DNA from: Anarhynchus alexandrinus
Taxonomy: Eukaryota; Chordata; Aves; Charadriiformes; Charadriidae
DNA length: 64,000 nt
Direction of reading: 5' to 3'
Assembly: GCA_008711295.1 (NCBI GenBank)
Contig: VUYV01000212.1
Location: forward strand, 83,775 to 147,774
Part shown: positions 37,091 to 51,371 of the stretch, one piece after another
Layout of the letters: the number at the start of each line of letters is the position of its first letter
Position numbering within the stretch: the stretch's first letter is position 1
Position numbers and translations under genes: made by a program
The notes under the pieces: model-generated
What the model saw: the letters and a program-made list of their open reading frames with translations, nothing else
Told to the model about the DNA's origin: nothing
Databases searched by the model: none

Positions 37091-40000
37091 TAGTATGATA
37101 TATTTTTATTAGTAGCTTCATAATATTTGTTTTACCCACGACTTCTACACATTACTGATAATGGCTGAGGACATGGAACCCCATCAGCTCTCGGGCCCAC
37201 TGAGAGGGCACCTCTGGAAACAGTACCTCCTTTATCAATTACTAAAAGGAAACTACTGCCTCCAGGAAAGTTTATGATGACAACTGCCAGTTCAGCTGAA
37301 GTAGTCCAAGACCTTGCAAAGCTTTGAAGCAAAAAAATCTGTTAGCGAGTGGGCAGCTTTGAATGAAGCTTCATCTCAGTACTACTCATTAAGCAGTAAA
37401 TAATTAAAATACTCTGGAAAAGACAGGTAAAATACAAGCAGCAATGTCAGTAATAGACATGAAAGAGAAGAGAGGGAAAAAGAATTTAAAAAAGCAAAGA
37501 AATAATTCATTTGAAGTTTTAATAAAGTTTCATTTGCAGTCTTGTTTAAAGATATATCAGACTTTAGGGATGTAACCTAATTACATTTTTATTCTAAGTT
37601 CTATTCAAAGACCTTGGACTTTGAATCTTTAACACAGATCAAACATAGTGTAATTTACTCACGGCTATCAATACTTTAAAAAGATCTCTTCATTAAATGT
37701 CATAGTCTTACGAACATGCACATAAAGCAAACAGAGCAACATTTGATACCAAAAACATTAAGAAAGAATACGATTCTTACAGAAGTGTGTATATAAACAA
37801 TTCATTTGAGTGCTACACATTATGTTCAAGTGTACATAAAATGTTTTTTTCGAACATATTTCTGAGATTAAATTTTTCATAGTTCAAAGTAAACAACAGC
37901 AATACCTTTTCAGTAATTTTAAGACGTATTTGAAAATGAACTTTACCATCACCAAATACCTAAGAACAGAAACTAATTTAAGATATTTTTTTTTTTCGCA
38001 CATGTCAAAACTTTTAAGGAAAACACAAATTACAAAGTTCAGAATTAGCGCTATTGCACTGCTGTGAATACTTTGAAGAGCTTCTCATTACAAAGTAAGA
38101 ATACAGACCTGTCCCCAGATGTTATACCAGAACTCAAAGATTCTCCATTTGAAGAATTAAGCTAGAAAAGTGGCAGTGAAGGTGAAAGGACTAAGGAGGC
38201 TTTTGGCAAACCTGCTTACTTTTTCCTAATGTAAAAAATATTATTACTTCCCTGTGATTAATACTAAACCTTGATTAAAATCAACTTAAGGAAAAGCATG
38301 AAGAAAGTTTTTCATTTGCACAGTATTTACTTTCAGAAGTGAAAATAGAACTGTACAGAATTCTCCCTGGGTTGTTTTATGCAAAACATCTTAATTGCTT
38401 ACCAACATCTTTTAAAAAAATAAGAATGAAAAAATAAATATAAAGAATATTTTTATGAACACAACAGGCCCTTTTTGCTTTCATGTTGCATGTTCAGAAG
38501 CTTCTTTCAGATTTTCTTAAGAGTATATTAATTTGAACTGAAAACATAACTAATTTCTATAACATCAGTTCAATACAGTACCTGCTAGTTCAATACCAGA
38601 AACAACCCTGTAATAATAAGATGTAATTTATTGGGGAACTACATTCTGTATTTGCATGAGGATGAGCTCACTTTATCTCCTAATATTTTGCTGCTTAAAC
38701 TTTTTAAGTTATGCTCTACAATCAAGCTTTTCCCAGCTAACTTATGTATTCAATTCTTAAGCAATCAAGACCACCAATATAACTGCTTTGTAAAATAGTG
38801 TTAAGTGCAGAATAACAAAAAGGAATTAGCTTCAGTTGATATGATAAAAATAAATGACTGGAAGTGTTTTAAATGGTCAAACTGGATATGCAGAATTGCA
38901 TATCCAATTAAGGAAAGGTTTCTTTCTGTCTCTAAAGTTCCGTGATGTGGAGACTCTTTTCAAGTATATGTCTCTACACTAACTTAAAGACAAAATTTAG
39001 TAACAGCTATATGTAGCCAAAGATACGGGATTTGGAGACATGTGAGTAAGTTTTCAGGTCTGAACTACTCCTAAACTCCTTTTTCTGAAAAAGTTTGGAA
39101 TAAATAATTACAACTAGGCATAAATCTTAAAAGTTAGCAATCTGGAATATGCAGCCTGGGGCGAGCGGGGGATACCATGATAAATCAATGACAATTGGTT
39201 ACCACTAGATATGGTCTGTTACATAAAGAAAAGTTAAAAGACTCAAATGAAACACACTATGTGTTCTTTCCATATCATGAACAGTAAAAGACAACATTTT
39301 TAGGTTGGTCTCAAAAGGAAACAAGCTTATGTGATCATCCTGTCCTCCAACTACATTTGGAGTAAACTTCAACCAAATTTGATGAGAAGGGGTAAGAAGT
39401 CCATAGGACAGTAAGTTCCCACCACTTTTTAGAAAATTAGTAGTTTGAGGACAGACATTGATCCAAATTCCGAACAGACAGAAAGACAGGCAGATTGCTG
39501 TATGTATTCTAAAGGGTAACACGCTGCTCAGCCAGCCAGCAACTCAGCACTGGCCAGTCAGCAGCATGTTCACATATAGCTTTCAATTTATCACAGTCCA
39601 CACTGAACCTTACCAAGTACAAGTCTTATAGACACATACAGGAAATGGTATTGTATAAGCAGAACAAAACAGTGGGTCCTGCCTCAAAGGATATATATCC
39701 TCTAAATCTCTAGAGCTGCAACTCTCCTTTAGATCACTGCGATATTTTGACTAGCACTCAGGATTCCTATGAAAAAAATTACATCGGCATTTATATCTTT
39801 AATTTTTTTTCTCTTTTTGGTCCACAATCTGAAACCTCCCATTATAAAAATAAAGAGAAAGGAAATTATGAGGCTAATCTTTCATAAAAAAAACCCCACA
39901 AACTTATCTGCGTATTATTTTAAACCAAAAGAAGTTGCTTACAAAAGGAATCTTTAACACAGACTCAAGGATAGATGAAACCATAAAGGCCTTGGGTAGC

Positions 40001-42245
40001 TATTAGCTGGTAATTTGAGTTGCTTTTTTTCCTGAAGAGAGAAATGGAATCCATTTTAGGTTGCTTTCTTCCAGTGTCAGACCTGTTCCTGTAAATCCAA
40101 CAATATGGATACCTCTAGATGCTATACACTTTACGGTGGAAACACAACAACATTAAATAGGCAGGTCGGACAGTTCAAACGCAGCAATACTGTCATCAGT
40201 AACAGTTCTGCACTCCACAGGTAGTAAGGAATTTATCACTCTTCACAAATGTCCCACTGGTTTGTTTTATTTACAAGTGGTTCCTAATTTTGTAATCGGA
40301 TTGTAAAGCAGCACTTTTCATTTCTACATTATACAGTACAATGAGGATTTCCTATTTCAGTGGGCTTGGCAGGCTTGCACCACAGATAATGTAAAGTTCT
40401 ACTAATGTAGACGGTGCATGTGGGCCATCCATCCCACAGATGAACGTTATTCTGGCTATACTTAGGAATCTCCTAGCCAAAGACACTACACATTTATGTA
40501 ATTAAAACAAAGTCGCAAAATGCGCACACACAAAAACATACGAGATTTCATAAGCAATTTTAACTTTTACCTTTTTAAACCTTTTTAGTACTTCATTTTG
40601 CAATATTAACATTCTCTTTTTTTTTTTATCTGAATATAAATTATTTCTGCCTGAAGGCAAACCAATTGGGGAAATTCTGCTTAAACGTGCATATTTCCTC
40701 TGCATAGATACTCATGAACGTATGCTGAGTTTCTCTCAATTATTTATACATTACAGTTTTTAATTGAAAAAGACTTGCCAAAAACAATTCAAAATACAAA
40801 ATCACCAATTTCTTAGCATTAAAGGATTAAATAGGACCTGCTAAGAACAAGAACATAATCAGTTTAGACTTTTTATATTAAAAAAAAAAGATGATGTTAT
40901 GAACTGCCTTTGTTGTTACCAAATAGATCTAGTAATTAATACTTAAGCTTCAGAAGCTTGAATCAAATCCCCATCATACTCAATAGGGATCTTTCCACCA
41001 ATTTCTATGCCTTGATTAAAAACTTTGATTTCAACAGTATGGTAAAACAATAGGTATAATCCTACTCCTTGGTCTTAATCCAGATTGTCAAAGGCTGCTA
41101 TAACCCTGTGGGTTTGTTTTTTTGTTGTTTTTTTTTCCACAACAAATTAATTCAATTTATTTACAAGTCCCTTGTGTTCAGTAGGCCTTTCAAACAGAAA
41201 AGTCTATATCAAATTCTAACATATGAAACAGACTACTTTATCCATGATTACAGATAAAACAATTATACCTTTCTCATAAATTAGCTTCAATTTATTAGTA
41301 TTTTTGGGGAGGGTGGGAAGGGATCAGAAGTAATAGACTCCAGCATAACACTGCCCTGACTGAAAAGCAACAGGAGCTGAACATTGCTTATACCAAGGCA
41401 GAACTGGATTAAGACTGAACACTTAAAAACCCTCCATTAATTTGCAGGATATGGCAGATTTTTTGAAATGTCTAAATTGATTTTAGAAACTACTAAGGAG
41501 ACACTGATCAGGAATTCTTTAAGACTTACAATCTAAAAAACACACAAAGACAGAAAAAATTGGGTTTATGGATTAGCTGTATGTTATAGGAATCAGCACC
41601 AATATATCTAACACAGCTATTTGCTTTGCATGCTGTCCCTTCCTCTTACTAGTTCTGCCTGCATTTAGTCTTTCTGGTCTATAAGCATTTCAGAAAAAAA
41701 GTATTACCCCTACTGCCTGTTAGGAAAAGTCCCTGCAACACTCCTAATTACCAAACTGTGCCCATGAATAATTGCAGGGCAGGAAAGTCCAAGTTAGCAC
41801 AAGCTAAAAGAATGTGCAGATCTATTAACACCATTTTAGCACTAACCTGTGCTCCAATGCTCATAGAAATCCCTGTACACTGCTAAATTTACTCATGCAG
41901 GAAAGTAATCATTGCCTGTGAATGTCTGTCTGCCTTTGCTGCTAACATCTGAAAGGTAAGCCTTGAAATCCTTGCATCATTCGAGGGTGGGAGGATGGAT
42001 ATTTGTAATAAGATTGTTGTGATGATGTTTTCGTTGCTTCCTCTAGAGTTTCAGTGTCACTCCCCCTGCTCCACTGTCCCACACACAATGTACCACTAAC
42101 CTATTTTCTTCTTAAGGAAAGAACAGGCACACATCTGTATTAGAAAAACACCATTAAATATGTTAATGAGCTTCTCACAAATGCAGAATTGCTTGACATT
42201 AGGATTGAAATGTTGGTATCTGAAGCACTGGCTATATTTGAATAT

Positions 42246-42291
42246 GTGTGTACATATATATGTCTGTATACAGATGTGTACATATACACAC
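42246..42291. repeat. 46-bp imperfect palindrome of TG/TA steps
   Basis: GTGTGTACATATATATGTCT, a centre GTATAC at 42266-42271, then AGATGTGTACATATACACAC. The two arms are largely reverse complements with several mismatches. It probably arose from a (TG)n/(TA)n microsatellite but could extrude a cruciform. Confidence 0.7.
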
Positions 42292-45139
42292 ATATTTATA
42301 CAAACACCTGTATTACTTGCAATGGCCTTGATGGCTGCTGTTAGAACACTTTCAGATATCTGCTTTTTATATGCTTTTGAATAACATAGAAATATATTAT
42401 ATCTAATTTTGTTATAACCTATTTAAAGCAAATAGCTCCTACATGTACAAATTCCTTGTTTCCCCTGGACTGTTTTTGCTACTGATAGAAGTGATCTGAA
42501 ACTTTGGGATTTATATACTTAAGGTCTACATAATTTCATGCATGATAGATGTTAACCATGTAATACAAACCAGAAAGCACTCAAATATTGCAACGATGAG
42601 TGCTAGCAGTGTAAGAACCTACACAAACTAGCATTAGCCATTATGTTTATCAATATGTTCAGACTGTGTTTCTTCTGCAAGATACAACAGTGTAAATCTG
42701 AAGTTCACAATTAACTTTGGAAGAATTTACACCAATATAATAGAACTATCACAGACTACGATACTCTTCTTATTCTCTGATATGCAGAAAAATGCAGACA
42801 TTTATAATGACTGATATTATTCCTGTGCTTTGAATGTGTTTTTAGAAGTAAAAATATTTTAATTTTTCTTAACTGAGATTCTGTCACAAAGCCTGTGCTT
42901 ACTTGGATGACAAGTAATGCTGGATTTAATGTGAGAAAAAAAATTAAAACATGACATTGCTTTTTCACTGTGTATAAAGTGACATTGAAATGTTTAATAG
43001 CTATATGAGAAAATGGCTAGTAACCAAACTAATAAAACAACTTATTATCAGCCCCCTGAGGAAAGACAAACTATGGGGTGAGCACAGCTAACTGAACAGG
43101 ATCATAACCTGAACACTCTTACAGTAATCAAGGAGTAGCATCTCATTTAGCTAACTTGTAAACAGAGACAGTATTTTACAAATAGAGTGTTTTTAAAGAG
43201 CAGGTTAAAATCTCATTCTGTGAAGAACTGTGCCTAAAATCATGTTTGCTCCAAGCAGAATGTTCCATTTGTGTCTACAGCAGGCTACTCTATTGTTATT
43301 GTTTTCTTTCCCTTATATACTGACAGCCACTATGTACTGACTGCCTGCATCCAAACATCATGACTGAAGTCTACACTGCCGACACCTCAAATATTTAGCT
43401 TTGAAGATTAATGAACATCAGGTTATATCCAGCCTTTAGGACAGGGACCAGGCTGAAAGTCAAAGAACTTTAAATTTGATTACACAAAAATTACCCAGCA
43501 AATTTATTGATTTGCTTCCAAGGCAAACAACAATCTTTACAAGTACATGTTCAACTTTATACTCCCAAGGAATCAGTCCTAAGCATATATAGACAGCTTC
43601 CACGCACAAGTAATCAAAAATACACTATTGGGCGAGAGAACTGGAAAGAACTGGTACAAGATATTTACATCTGAAAGGATGCACACATAAATGTCTGTAA
43701 GACTAATTTCTTATTCTTGCAAGTTGTCCTGTCTTCCTGACTGCACTGTCAATGCAATATATATAGATATGATGACTTAAATCAGATGAAAGTATATGTG
43801 AATGATGCCTACAATTTACATGACCTACACACATCCCTGTATTTATACAGGTACACATACATATTCCTGTACGTATATATTAATGCACACATACATGTTT
43901 ATACATGTGTATCTATTCCTGTATATATGCATATAACCCCATAGGAAGTAGTCATCCGACTCATTCAGTTCACAAACAAATTAGATTACAGTATTATAAA
44001 TAACTGAACAAAAAAAAGACCATTTAATTTACAGGCCATATCTATCAGCATGTTTAGAATTTTACTTATAACATCATTAATACTCATGCAATTTTATACA
44101 ATGCCAACTCAACATCTGTTCTTACACTTTTTCTGCAATCAGAACTTGTGATTTAATTTTTCACCTGCTGAAAATAAAAAGTGCATGGAATACATCTGCT
44201 GTCTTTTTCTCAGTGGTCCCTCAAAGCAAATCCTACGCTTACTCTCTCAGCTTCTTCATTTTTTCACCTCTCTCTATGGAAATAAAATATTTGCAAAAGA
44301 CAGACCCTACAGATTCAGTGGAGCTTTACCCTGGGCAGTGAAAACACACCTTGCTTTATATCTCCATACCAATATTAATAAGAAGCCTCTCTTCTGGAAA
44401 TTTCTAATATTTTACTGCAGGAAAATGAAATTTCCCCTCCTCAGAGCATCTCAAAGTGTATTTCATAACTTTACTTATGTGCTTTTGTAATGGGCTTAAA
44501 GATACTTAAGTATTCAACAACTTTTGGTTAACACATCATAAAAGTAGGAAACATTAAAATTTTTTTAGGCAGTGGTTCAATAACACTAGAGAGTCACACT
44601 CAGTATAAGCCTTTGAAGCTACAAATAGATAGGGATGTTTGCTTTTAGGCACCTTCTTATAATTTTATTTTTCAGTAACTGAAGGACCAAGTGAAAAGGC
44701 TACAAAATATCCAGCAACTTCAATCACTTTATTCTACTGAATATCAGACAGATAACCTAATTAAGCATTCTTCACTCAATATGAAAGTGACTTGGTTGTG
44801 ACTGGCTGGGCTTTAAGCAAGTGCTGTCTTATTTACTGGGAAAGTGGATTTAGCTTAACTTCAATTCCTGGAACAATACTGGAATAAATAAATAGACAAA
44901 CAGATTATTCCCAAGTATCTAGAGAAAACATGAAAATATTATAGCCAACAACAATACATCAAGAGTGAATGTCATCAACCAATCTTCTATTTAAGTTAGT
45001 AAATTCTTTCTCACTGTCATATATCTTTCTTGCGGAGCATTCGGGAAGCATAGTTCACCTGCAACTCTTGTTAGGTATGTGCAAATTTGTTATGTAGTCC
45101 TATACAGGCATTGGTTATCAGTAGTTCACTGTCAGTATA

Positions 45140-45770
45140 GGAAAAAGGTACTCAGTGAGGTTCCACAGGTGCCTGCCCTAGGTCCAGTATATTACTTAGT
45201 ATTTTCATTAAAGTTCTGAATTACAGGAATGAAAATGCTTTTTAAATGTTGAAATGATATCAAACTAGGATGAAGAGAAAGCTTGTTGACGGACAACTTC
45301 AGAATTCAAAACAATCTTGACAATTTCTAGTAACCACCGACAAAACACAGGATGCTACTCAGTGCAAAAGGAAAGCAACATATTGCATTAGGCAGAACTA
45401 ACTGGTGATCCCAGAATGGGGAACAGAATAGCTAGTTAACAGTTCAGAAAAGAATTTAGAGATTACTGAAGACCGTGAACTGAATTTAAGTATTCAATTT
45501 ATGCTGAAACAAAGAATGTAGATGGCATACCTGAAAACACAAATCAAAATACAACTTGTGAGAAAAGCAATCCTTCCATTCTATTGATCATTGGTATGAA
45601 GTTAAATTTTAAAACTGAATCCAGCTCTGGGTGTTGCAGACAAGATATGGAACAGTTCAGAGGAAAACAGTGTGAATGACCAGCAGTCTAGAAAATATGA
45701 GGAAATATTGAAAAAGGTGTGATGTTTCAGCTCTAGGAGAACATGGGGGAAAACACAGGACAATAACCTT
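45140..45770 (+). repeat. Old, decayed CR1/L3-type LINE remnant
   Basis: A degraded LINE with landmarks in the correct order. GTTCCACAGGTGCCTG followed by CTAGGTCCAGTAT recalls the VPQG..LGP RT motif. Next come a GACAAAACACAGGATGCTAC stretch, AATCCTTCCATTCTATTGAT (VILPLYS-type) and TCCAGCTCTGGGTGTTGCAG (VQFWVLQ-type). A final GAGGAAATATTGAAAAAGGT (YEERLKKV-type) and GAGAACATGGGGGAAAACAC complete the order. Divergence is far greater than in the other CR1 copies, suggesting ancestral CR1/L3 age. Assignment is from remembered family layout; no alignment was run. Confidence 0.6.
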
Positions 45771-46299
45771 TCAATTAAAAAAAAAAAAAAGACTGCAGGT
45801 TTTATGTCCAGGTTTGTGCTGGGAAATTAGGCCGTCTTTCAAAACACACCCATTCTGTCATACATTTACCGGAATTACACTATTTCCATAAAATATTTCA
45901 ATTTCTGTGAATCTTCTTTTTTCTCAGAAAAGGCATTCTATTTGAGAAAGAAGCCACAAGCTGAGCTCAAAGTTGGAATGGTTTCAACCCACAAAGTCAA
46001 ACTTAAAACCAAAAACGTAATGACTATACAAATCACATATATTAGAAGCAATGGTTTGGCATCCAGTACACTTAGGAATTAGAACTGGAAGACAGGTTTT
46101 GTTCAGTTACGTGAAGATCGCTCATTGCTTGTGTTCCCACAACATGAAAGGATTTTATACAAACATAGGAAAACACTTTTTTTTATACCATACCTGGAGT
46201 GCGATACACACACAAACTCCTCTGCCACAAAACGTAATGTATGTTTTTAAATACAGAAATGAGGTTCATCTTGATATAAGACAGTAATTTTTTTTTTAC

Positions 46300-46488
46300 A
46301 GCTAGAACAATTGTTCACTGGAACAGCCTCCCCAGAGATGTGGTAGAGTCCCCATTGCTAGAAGCTTTCAAGATGCAATTGGACAGGGTGCTGAAATAAT
46401 CTCATCTAGGCTCCCTTTCCCATGAAAGGTTGGACCAGATGATCTTTCGAGGTCCCTTCCAGCCTGGGCTGTTCTACAATTCTAGTTA
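46300..46488 (+). repeat. CR1 LINE 3'-end fragment
   Basis: About 190 bases of CR1. It includes the ORF2 C-terminal reading (HWNSLP-type: ACTGGAACAGCCTCCCCAGA), GATGTGGTAGAGTCCCCATT, and the tail GGTTGGACCAGATGATCTTT with GAGGTCCCTTCCAGCC and CTACAATTCTAG. It is 5'-truncated and antisense to TTC29. Confidence 0.85.
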
Positions 46489-47159
46489 CTTCTACTAATA
46501 TCTTTTCTAATTTCAGAGACTCCCACTTTGAAGATACAGATACAGGAATGGAGAAATGGAACTTGTGTTAAGGTATACATCTGAAGAAAAGAAAAACAAC
46601 GCGGCAGTCATGTACAAAAAAAAAAAAAATCAGGGTGTCATTTTCAGTCAAGAGAACCAGAAGGTAGTTTTTAAAAAGAACACAAAGATATAGGCTGTTT
46701 TATCCAAGCATAAATTGGAGGCAGGATTAAACTGAATTATGTGTTCGTACCTCTTTTAAATCTACCCAGTTTGTGTAACTACAGATGCCATCCTACTCAA
46801 ACACCTGCGGCCTGAGGCAGCATTACTATTCTCTTATCAAAAACAAGCAAAAGGAAACAAGGTCAAACCCAACGAACCTTTGCACTAAACAAATGCTTCC
46901 TTTAAATTTGTGTTTTGTTTTTCATCTGAGTACTTTCAACTGTAGATGGAATGTCAACAGAAGGAACAGGTCTGTGAATAATTATAGACTACTTTGTCTT
47001 TCTATTTGCTGCTCCAAAAATTAAATTTAAAAATTCTTTTAAATTGTGGTTGCAAATCAATTTTAAATTGAAACACTGTGCCTTGTGATGAAACATAAAT
47101 TGCTGAATATGACTGTCTCAATGCTGATACAAGGTAGCCTCATGATCTCAGTGACTTAC

Positions 47160-47345
47160 CTTGTTCTTCATTGATGAGGCCCATATTTGCATGTGCTTGT
47201 GCCTCTCTTTTCCCACCATCAATTTTTATTAGTTGAGCAGTGTTAAAGCATTGCTCATAAAAGTAATTACTCAACCATTTGTCCTCAGGGTCATTGAAAC
47301 AGTAGGCCAAGTTAAGTTGGTTGTCGTACACTTCCTCATAGTGCC
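47160..47345 (-). CDS. TTC29: TTC29 coding exon (first TPR-like helices)
   Basis: Exon of 186 nt with 2 + 61x3 + 1 bases. The acceptor is TTTGTTTTTACAG|GGCAC at 47346, the donor is CAAG|GTAAGTCAC at 47160/47159. The Gly codon split with the previous exon joins to GHYEEVYDNQLNLAYCFND, followed by DPEDKWLSNYFYEQCF, AQLIKIDGGKREAQAH and MGLINEEQG. The aromatic and leucine spacing fits TPR helix pairs, and the DPEDKW and AQLIKID blocks are distinctive of TTC29. It precedes the exon at 28655 across an 18.5 kb intron. The donor matches the consensus at nearly every position. Nothing is broken. Confidence 0.94.
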
Positions 47346-49659
47346 CTGTAAAAACAAAAATTACAATAAAAATGTTAGATTATCATCAGCTTTCAGAAGC
47401 CTTACATATTACAGCAATATACGTATATCTTACATATACAGCAATAACCACATAATGAAAATTAAGAGCTATTTATATTTCCACCACTCAAGTACCACCA
47501 AGTTCTCCTACATGTCCACTCAAAGAAATACAATAAAGGGAAAATTATAACCTTACAAATTAGGCAGAACTGAAAACTTATTTTAGCAAAACCACAATAA
47601 ATTGCTCTCATTTCTGTATGCAAGACCAAAATTCAGTTCAATAAAAGAAGCAAAAACCTGGGTAAGACATTGGGTAGTCAAAAGAGAGAAGCTAGATGGG
47701 GGGGGGAAGCACACAGTCACTGCTGGAGATGCGTTTGTCTGAGCCACCGAGACCTGAAAAGGCACTTTCAAAACAGGTCTAAAATAGCAACTGCGGTGAA
47801 GGTGATAAAGAATCAAACAAAACACTCTGCAAACACAGTCCATTAATTCATACCATTTTAGTTGTTCAAAGTAAGACTAACCAAGAAAGGCTTTGAGTTT
47901 TCATGTGTATTCCCATTTTTACTACCTTATCACTCTTAGAAATTAAGGACAAACTGAAATCTCACACCTTGCCCTGAAAGAGACTGTTCACCAAAGTACT
48001 GCTCTCAGAACAAACGTGGAAAGCAGAGGAGACTCAAAGTCACAGATGTCCTTTATGATCTGAAGAAAAAACCCCACATTTAGTTCCCACTCTATCATCT
48101 CAGACAGCTAAGTGAACACACGCTATCCCTGAAATTTGTAAAAACCATGGAAGTCCCAAATCTAAGTAGCATTAAAAAAATTATCAACAAACATATTATT
48201 CACAACTTAAAGTTACAGAATGAGAGCTTCTACGGAGTTATTTCTCTCAGAAAAGCACATAAAAAAAAAAATCCACAAAAAAATCCTCTTCGGATTCTTC
48301 CAAAACCGTATTAATTTGGAGTAAAGATCTAAAACCTACCTGACAACTCTTATCATACTGCTTCTCCCTAAGGGGGTTTGAAATATATATTCCCTACACA
48401 ATGCTGAGGAATACTATGAGATAATAAAGTACAGCACAAACCTATATGTTTCACAGCTAAATTTATTGCTGGCTAAACTAAATGAATTTTCTTTTCAAAC
48501 TCTGCTCATGTCAGATGTGAATGGGAATAATTAGCTAAAATTCCATTGTAGTTTTGGTTCACTGCTTACTCTGTTTGTAGCTGTTAAATGAATGTAAGCC
48601 AAACAGCCAGTTCATGTAGTTGGGTAAAGAAGGAGTTAAGAACCACAAATCTTGCAGCAGGTAAGAGACTGTTTGGTTAAGCTAGATGTGTGAACAGAAC
48701 TGCTTTGCTTTCGGCAGTTCTGCAATTTGTAAGCTTTGCTCAACAAAGAGAGAAAAGGGGGAAAAGAAAGAAAAACACCCTCTTACTCCTGGGTACGGAG
48801 CACCACACAGAAATCAACTGAGGAAAAAAAAGCTGATTTCAATACAGGCAAGATCTCACTCAAAGCCCAGATGTTTTCTTGTTTTAACACTATGATACCA
48901 TATCAAAACACTTTGATCAAAAGATGCAGTTAAAAATCTCTTCTTTTGTTATCTGCAGGAAGAATTGGGGAAAATCAAACTTTCAAAAAGGACTAATTTC
49001 TTTACTGTAAATTCTATCATCTGTGTGAGCCACTTGCATTGTTTGGAACAAACAGCAGCAATTACTCAAAAAAGTACTTCGAATGCATCACTAAACCACA
49101 CAAGAGAGTGTTTTCCTCAGCCTCTTCTCTAGTATGTTCTGTCTCAAAATTAAAAATGACAAATTATGTACAGTCTAATAGGAAGTAATTCAAATCTCTC
49201 ATTCTGTCTGTTGTCATGACTAAGTTCTTTGACTTGCGGATATCTTGATAAAGCTCTTCAGTGTGTTGCACAACACAGTAAGAACTTTATTCTGTCTCCT
49301 GAACGAATCCTGTTACCACCTAATCATGTCTGCAGTCTTCAAAAGTTTTATCTAGTTTCTCCTCAATTTTTATCTACCTTGGCCATTTTGGAGAACACTG
49401 GCTGAATTTTCCCTGCTTAAAATTTTCTGAAATCAAGCTGAAATGTCTTTTCCCCATTCTTGAACACCATCTTCTTTTGTCTTTTGATTTACAAATTTAT
49501 TCCTCCTCTTTAATGGTCAACAATACTTTTTTGTTGCTTTTGCTTTCCTATTTCTTTTCTCAGAGTTTTTCCTCCATGAAGTGGTACCTTATATTTCCAC
49601 CTTTTTAATAATTCCTATTAACATATATAAAACTATGATTTTCTGAACCAGTTTGTGTC

Positions 49660-49985
49660 ACATAGAATGGTTTAGGTTGCAAGGGACCTTGAAGATCATC
49701 AAGTTCCAACCCCCCTGCCATAGACAGGGACACCTCCCACTAGACCAGGTTGCTCAAAGCCCCATACATCTTGGGCTTAAACACCTCCAGGGATGGGGCC
49801 TCCACAACTTCTCTGGGCAAGCTGTTCCAGTGCCTTACCACCCTCAAAGTGAAAAACTTCTTCCTAATGTTTAATCTAAACCTGCCCTCTTCCAGTTTTA
49901 AAGCCATTCCCCCTTGTCCTATCACTATGTGCCCTTCCATTTCTAGTATTTTAAATAACACTCCTTCCAAGAAATAACGATGTTT
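49660..49985 (-). repeat. CR1 LINE 3' segment with ORF2 C-terminus
   Basis: Minus-strand CR1. The 3' tail is at about 49660-49740 (reverse complement of GATGATCTTCAAGGTCCCTT). The ORF2 C-terminal reading frame is still open for about 80 codons: GRFRLNIRKKFFTLRVVRHW, then NSLPREVVEAPSLEVFKP. The element is truncated at about 49985 and is in the same orientation as TTC29. Plus-strand open frames across it are shadows. Confidence 0.88.
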
Positions 49986-50373
49986 CACAGTCTCTTTAGA
50001 TTCATCAAAATAGAAATACCCTAGAAATTACATCTAGATTATCATCTCATCATTTTTATCTAAGGTTTGATACTGAAACATGACAAAGCATCAGCTTAAG
50101 TTTAGAAATTTGGCTTTGAGAGGAATGATCAATATATAGACTTCATGTATTCCTGATCAGAACATTCTTTATGGCTGTGAGTTTTCATGCCTTTTGTTCC
50201 CCCTGAAAATGCACCTCTTGGGTACCTCTTCTTCAGAATATCCAGGAGTGTAATAAAACTTACTCACACATTAGAAATTAAGACTATTTCAGTACAATAG
50301 CCTCATAAAATTCTCTGCAAATGATATTGGAATGGAAGTAACAGAAGTGGTTTGAGCTTAATATACATCTATC

Positions 50374-50391
50374 TGTGTGTGCGCACACACA
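50374..50391. repeat. 18-bp perfect palindrome TGTGTGTGCGCACACACA
   Basis: Self-complementary alternating purine-pyrimidine run, flanked by ATCTATC and TATACTATG. This type of sequence can adopt Z-DNA. Confidence 0.8.
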
Positions 50392-51371
50392 TATACTATG
50401 TGTGGATAAGACAAGTCAAGACATAGTTGGGATTCATGCAAACTGACCAATTTAGATACAGATATGGGTTACCTAAGGTCCCTTTACTCTCAATGAAGAA
50501 AAGCAGATACTTCTTGGTTGTGATTTATCTCATCACGACTTAAACATCTATTGCAGCACAAGGGAGCACTTTTAAAGATTATCTCAAAAGTAAAAGGCAG
50601 AAGTTCCCATGATGATTACAAGTACATAAACAAATAACCACATGAACAGAGAAATACAAAACCTAATTATAACCACTAACATAAAGATAACAATCCACAT
50701 TATATACAGATTACAGCTAAGTGAAAATGAATTTAGAAGATACCAGAGGATACATAGAAATGGTTACAATAGCACAGTAAAGGGAAAGATAATTGGACTG
50801 TCATTGGGGTAGAACACTAGATACAGATTTGCTGCCTTTGAAGTCTTTACTACAAAGTATCAAGGCACTAACGCTACATAAAATTACGCAAATAACTTCA
50901 GGTAGTGCCCTACAAATCTCAAGAGACGGAACTGACCTGAGGCGGACTATTGCTACTGCCACAGCTTTGATTGAATGAACTTTAATGTGACCCTCTGATG
51001 ACTATCCTGCCGGTGAATAACAATGAGAAGTGCACAAAGACAACCATTTCTCTGTAATTGTCTTGGACAGTGGCTGACCAGATATGCTGGTCATAAAATA
51101 AACCCCAAAAGATAGACTTTTAAAAGCCGTATTATCTTCTGGATTCAAAGTCTGATTTACAAATCAAGAAATTAATTGAAATTACTCTGACAGTGGTAAA
51201 GCTAGTATGTCAGACTTCGTAAAAGTAAACTTTTACCTCCCTAGAAGAAGAAAAATATTAGAATAGGTAAATACTTTCTTCTATAAAATCTCCCATAGGT
51301 AGTTCAGTTAAAGCTTTGACCTCTGATTTTGTATAGTAAGTTCTCTACAACTGATAACAGAATACATTTAG

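Larger units (their letters stand above)
28656..47159. other. TTC29: TTC29 intron, 18.5 kb
   Basis: Largest intron in the window. It holds the LTR pieces at 29915-30045 and 30176-30700, the 39-bp duplication at 36776, CR1 tails at 37015 and 46300, the palindrome at 42246 and the old LINE at 45140. At 43840-43940 there is a TA/CA-rich repetitive patch in which TATTCCTGTA recurs. The remainder is AT-rich unique sequence with only short, unrecognisable open frames. Confidence 0.75.
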
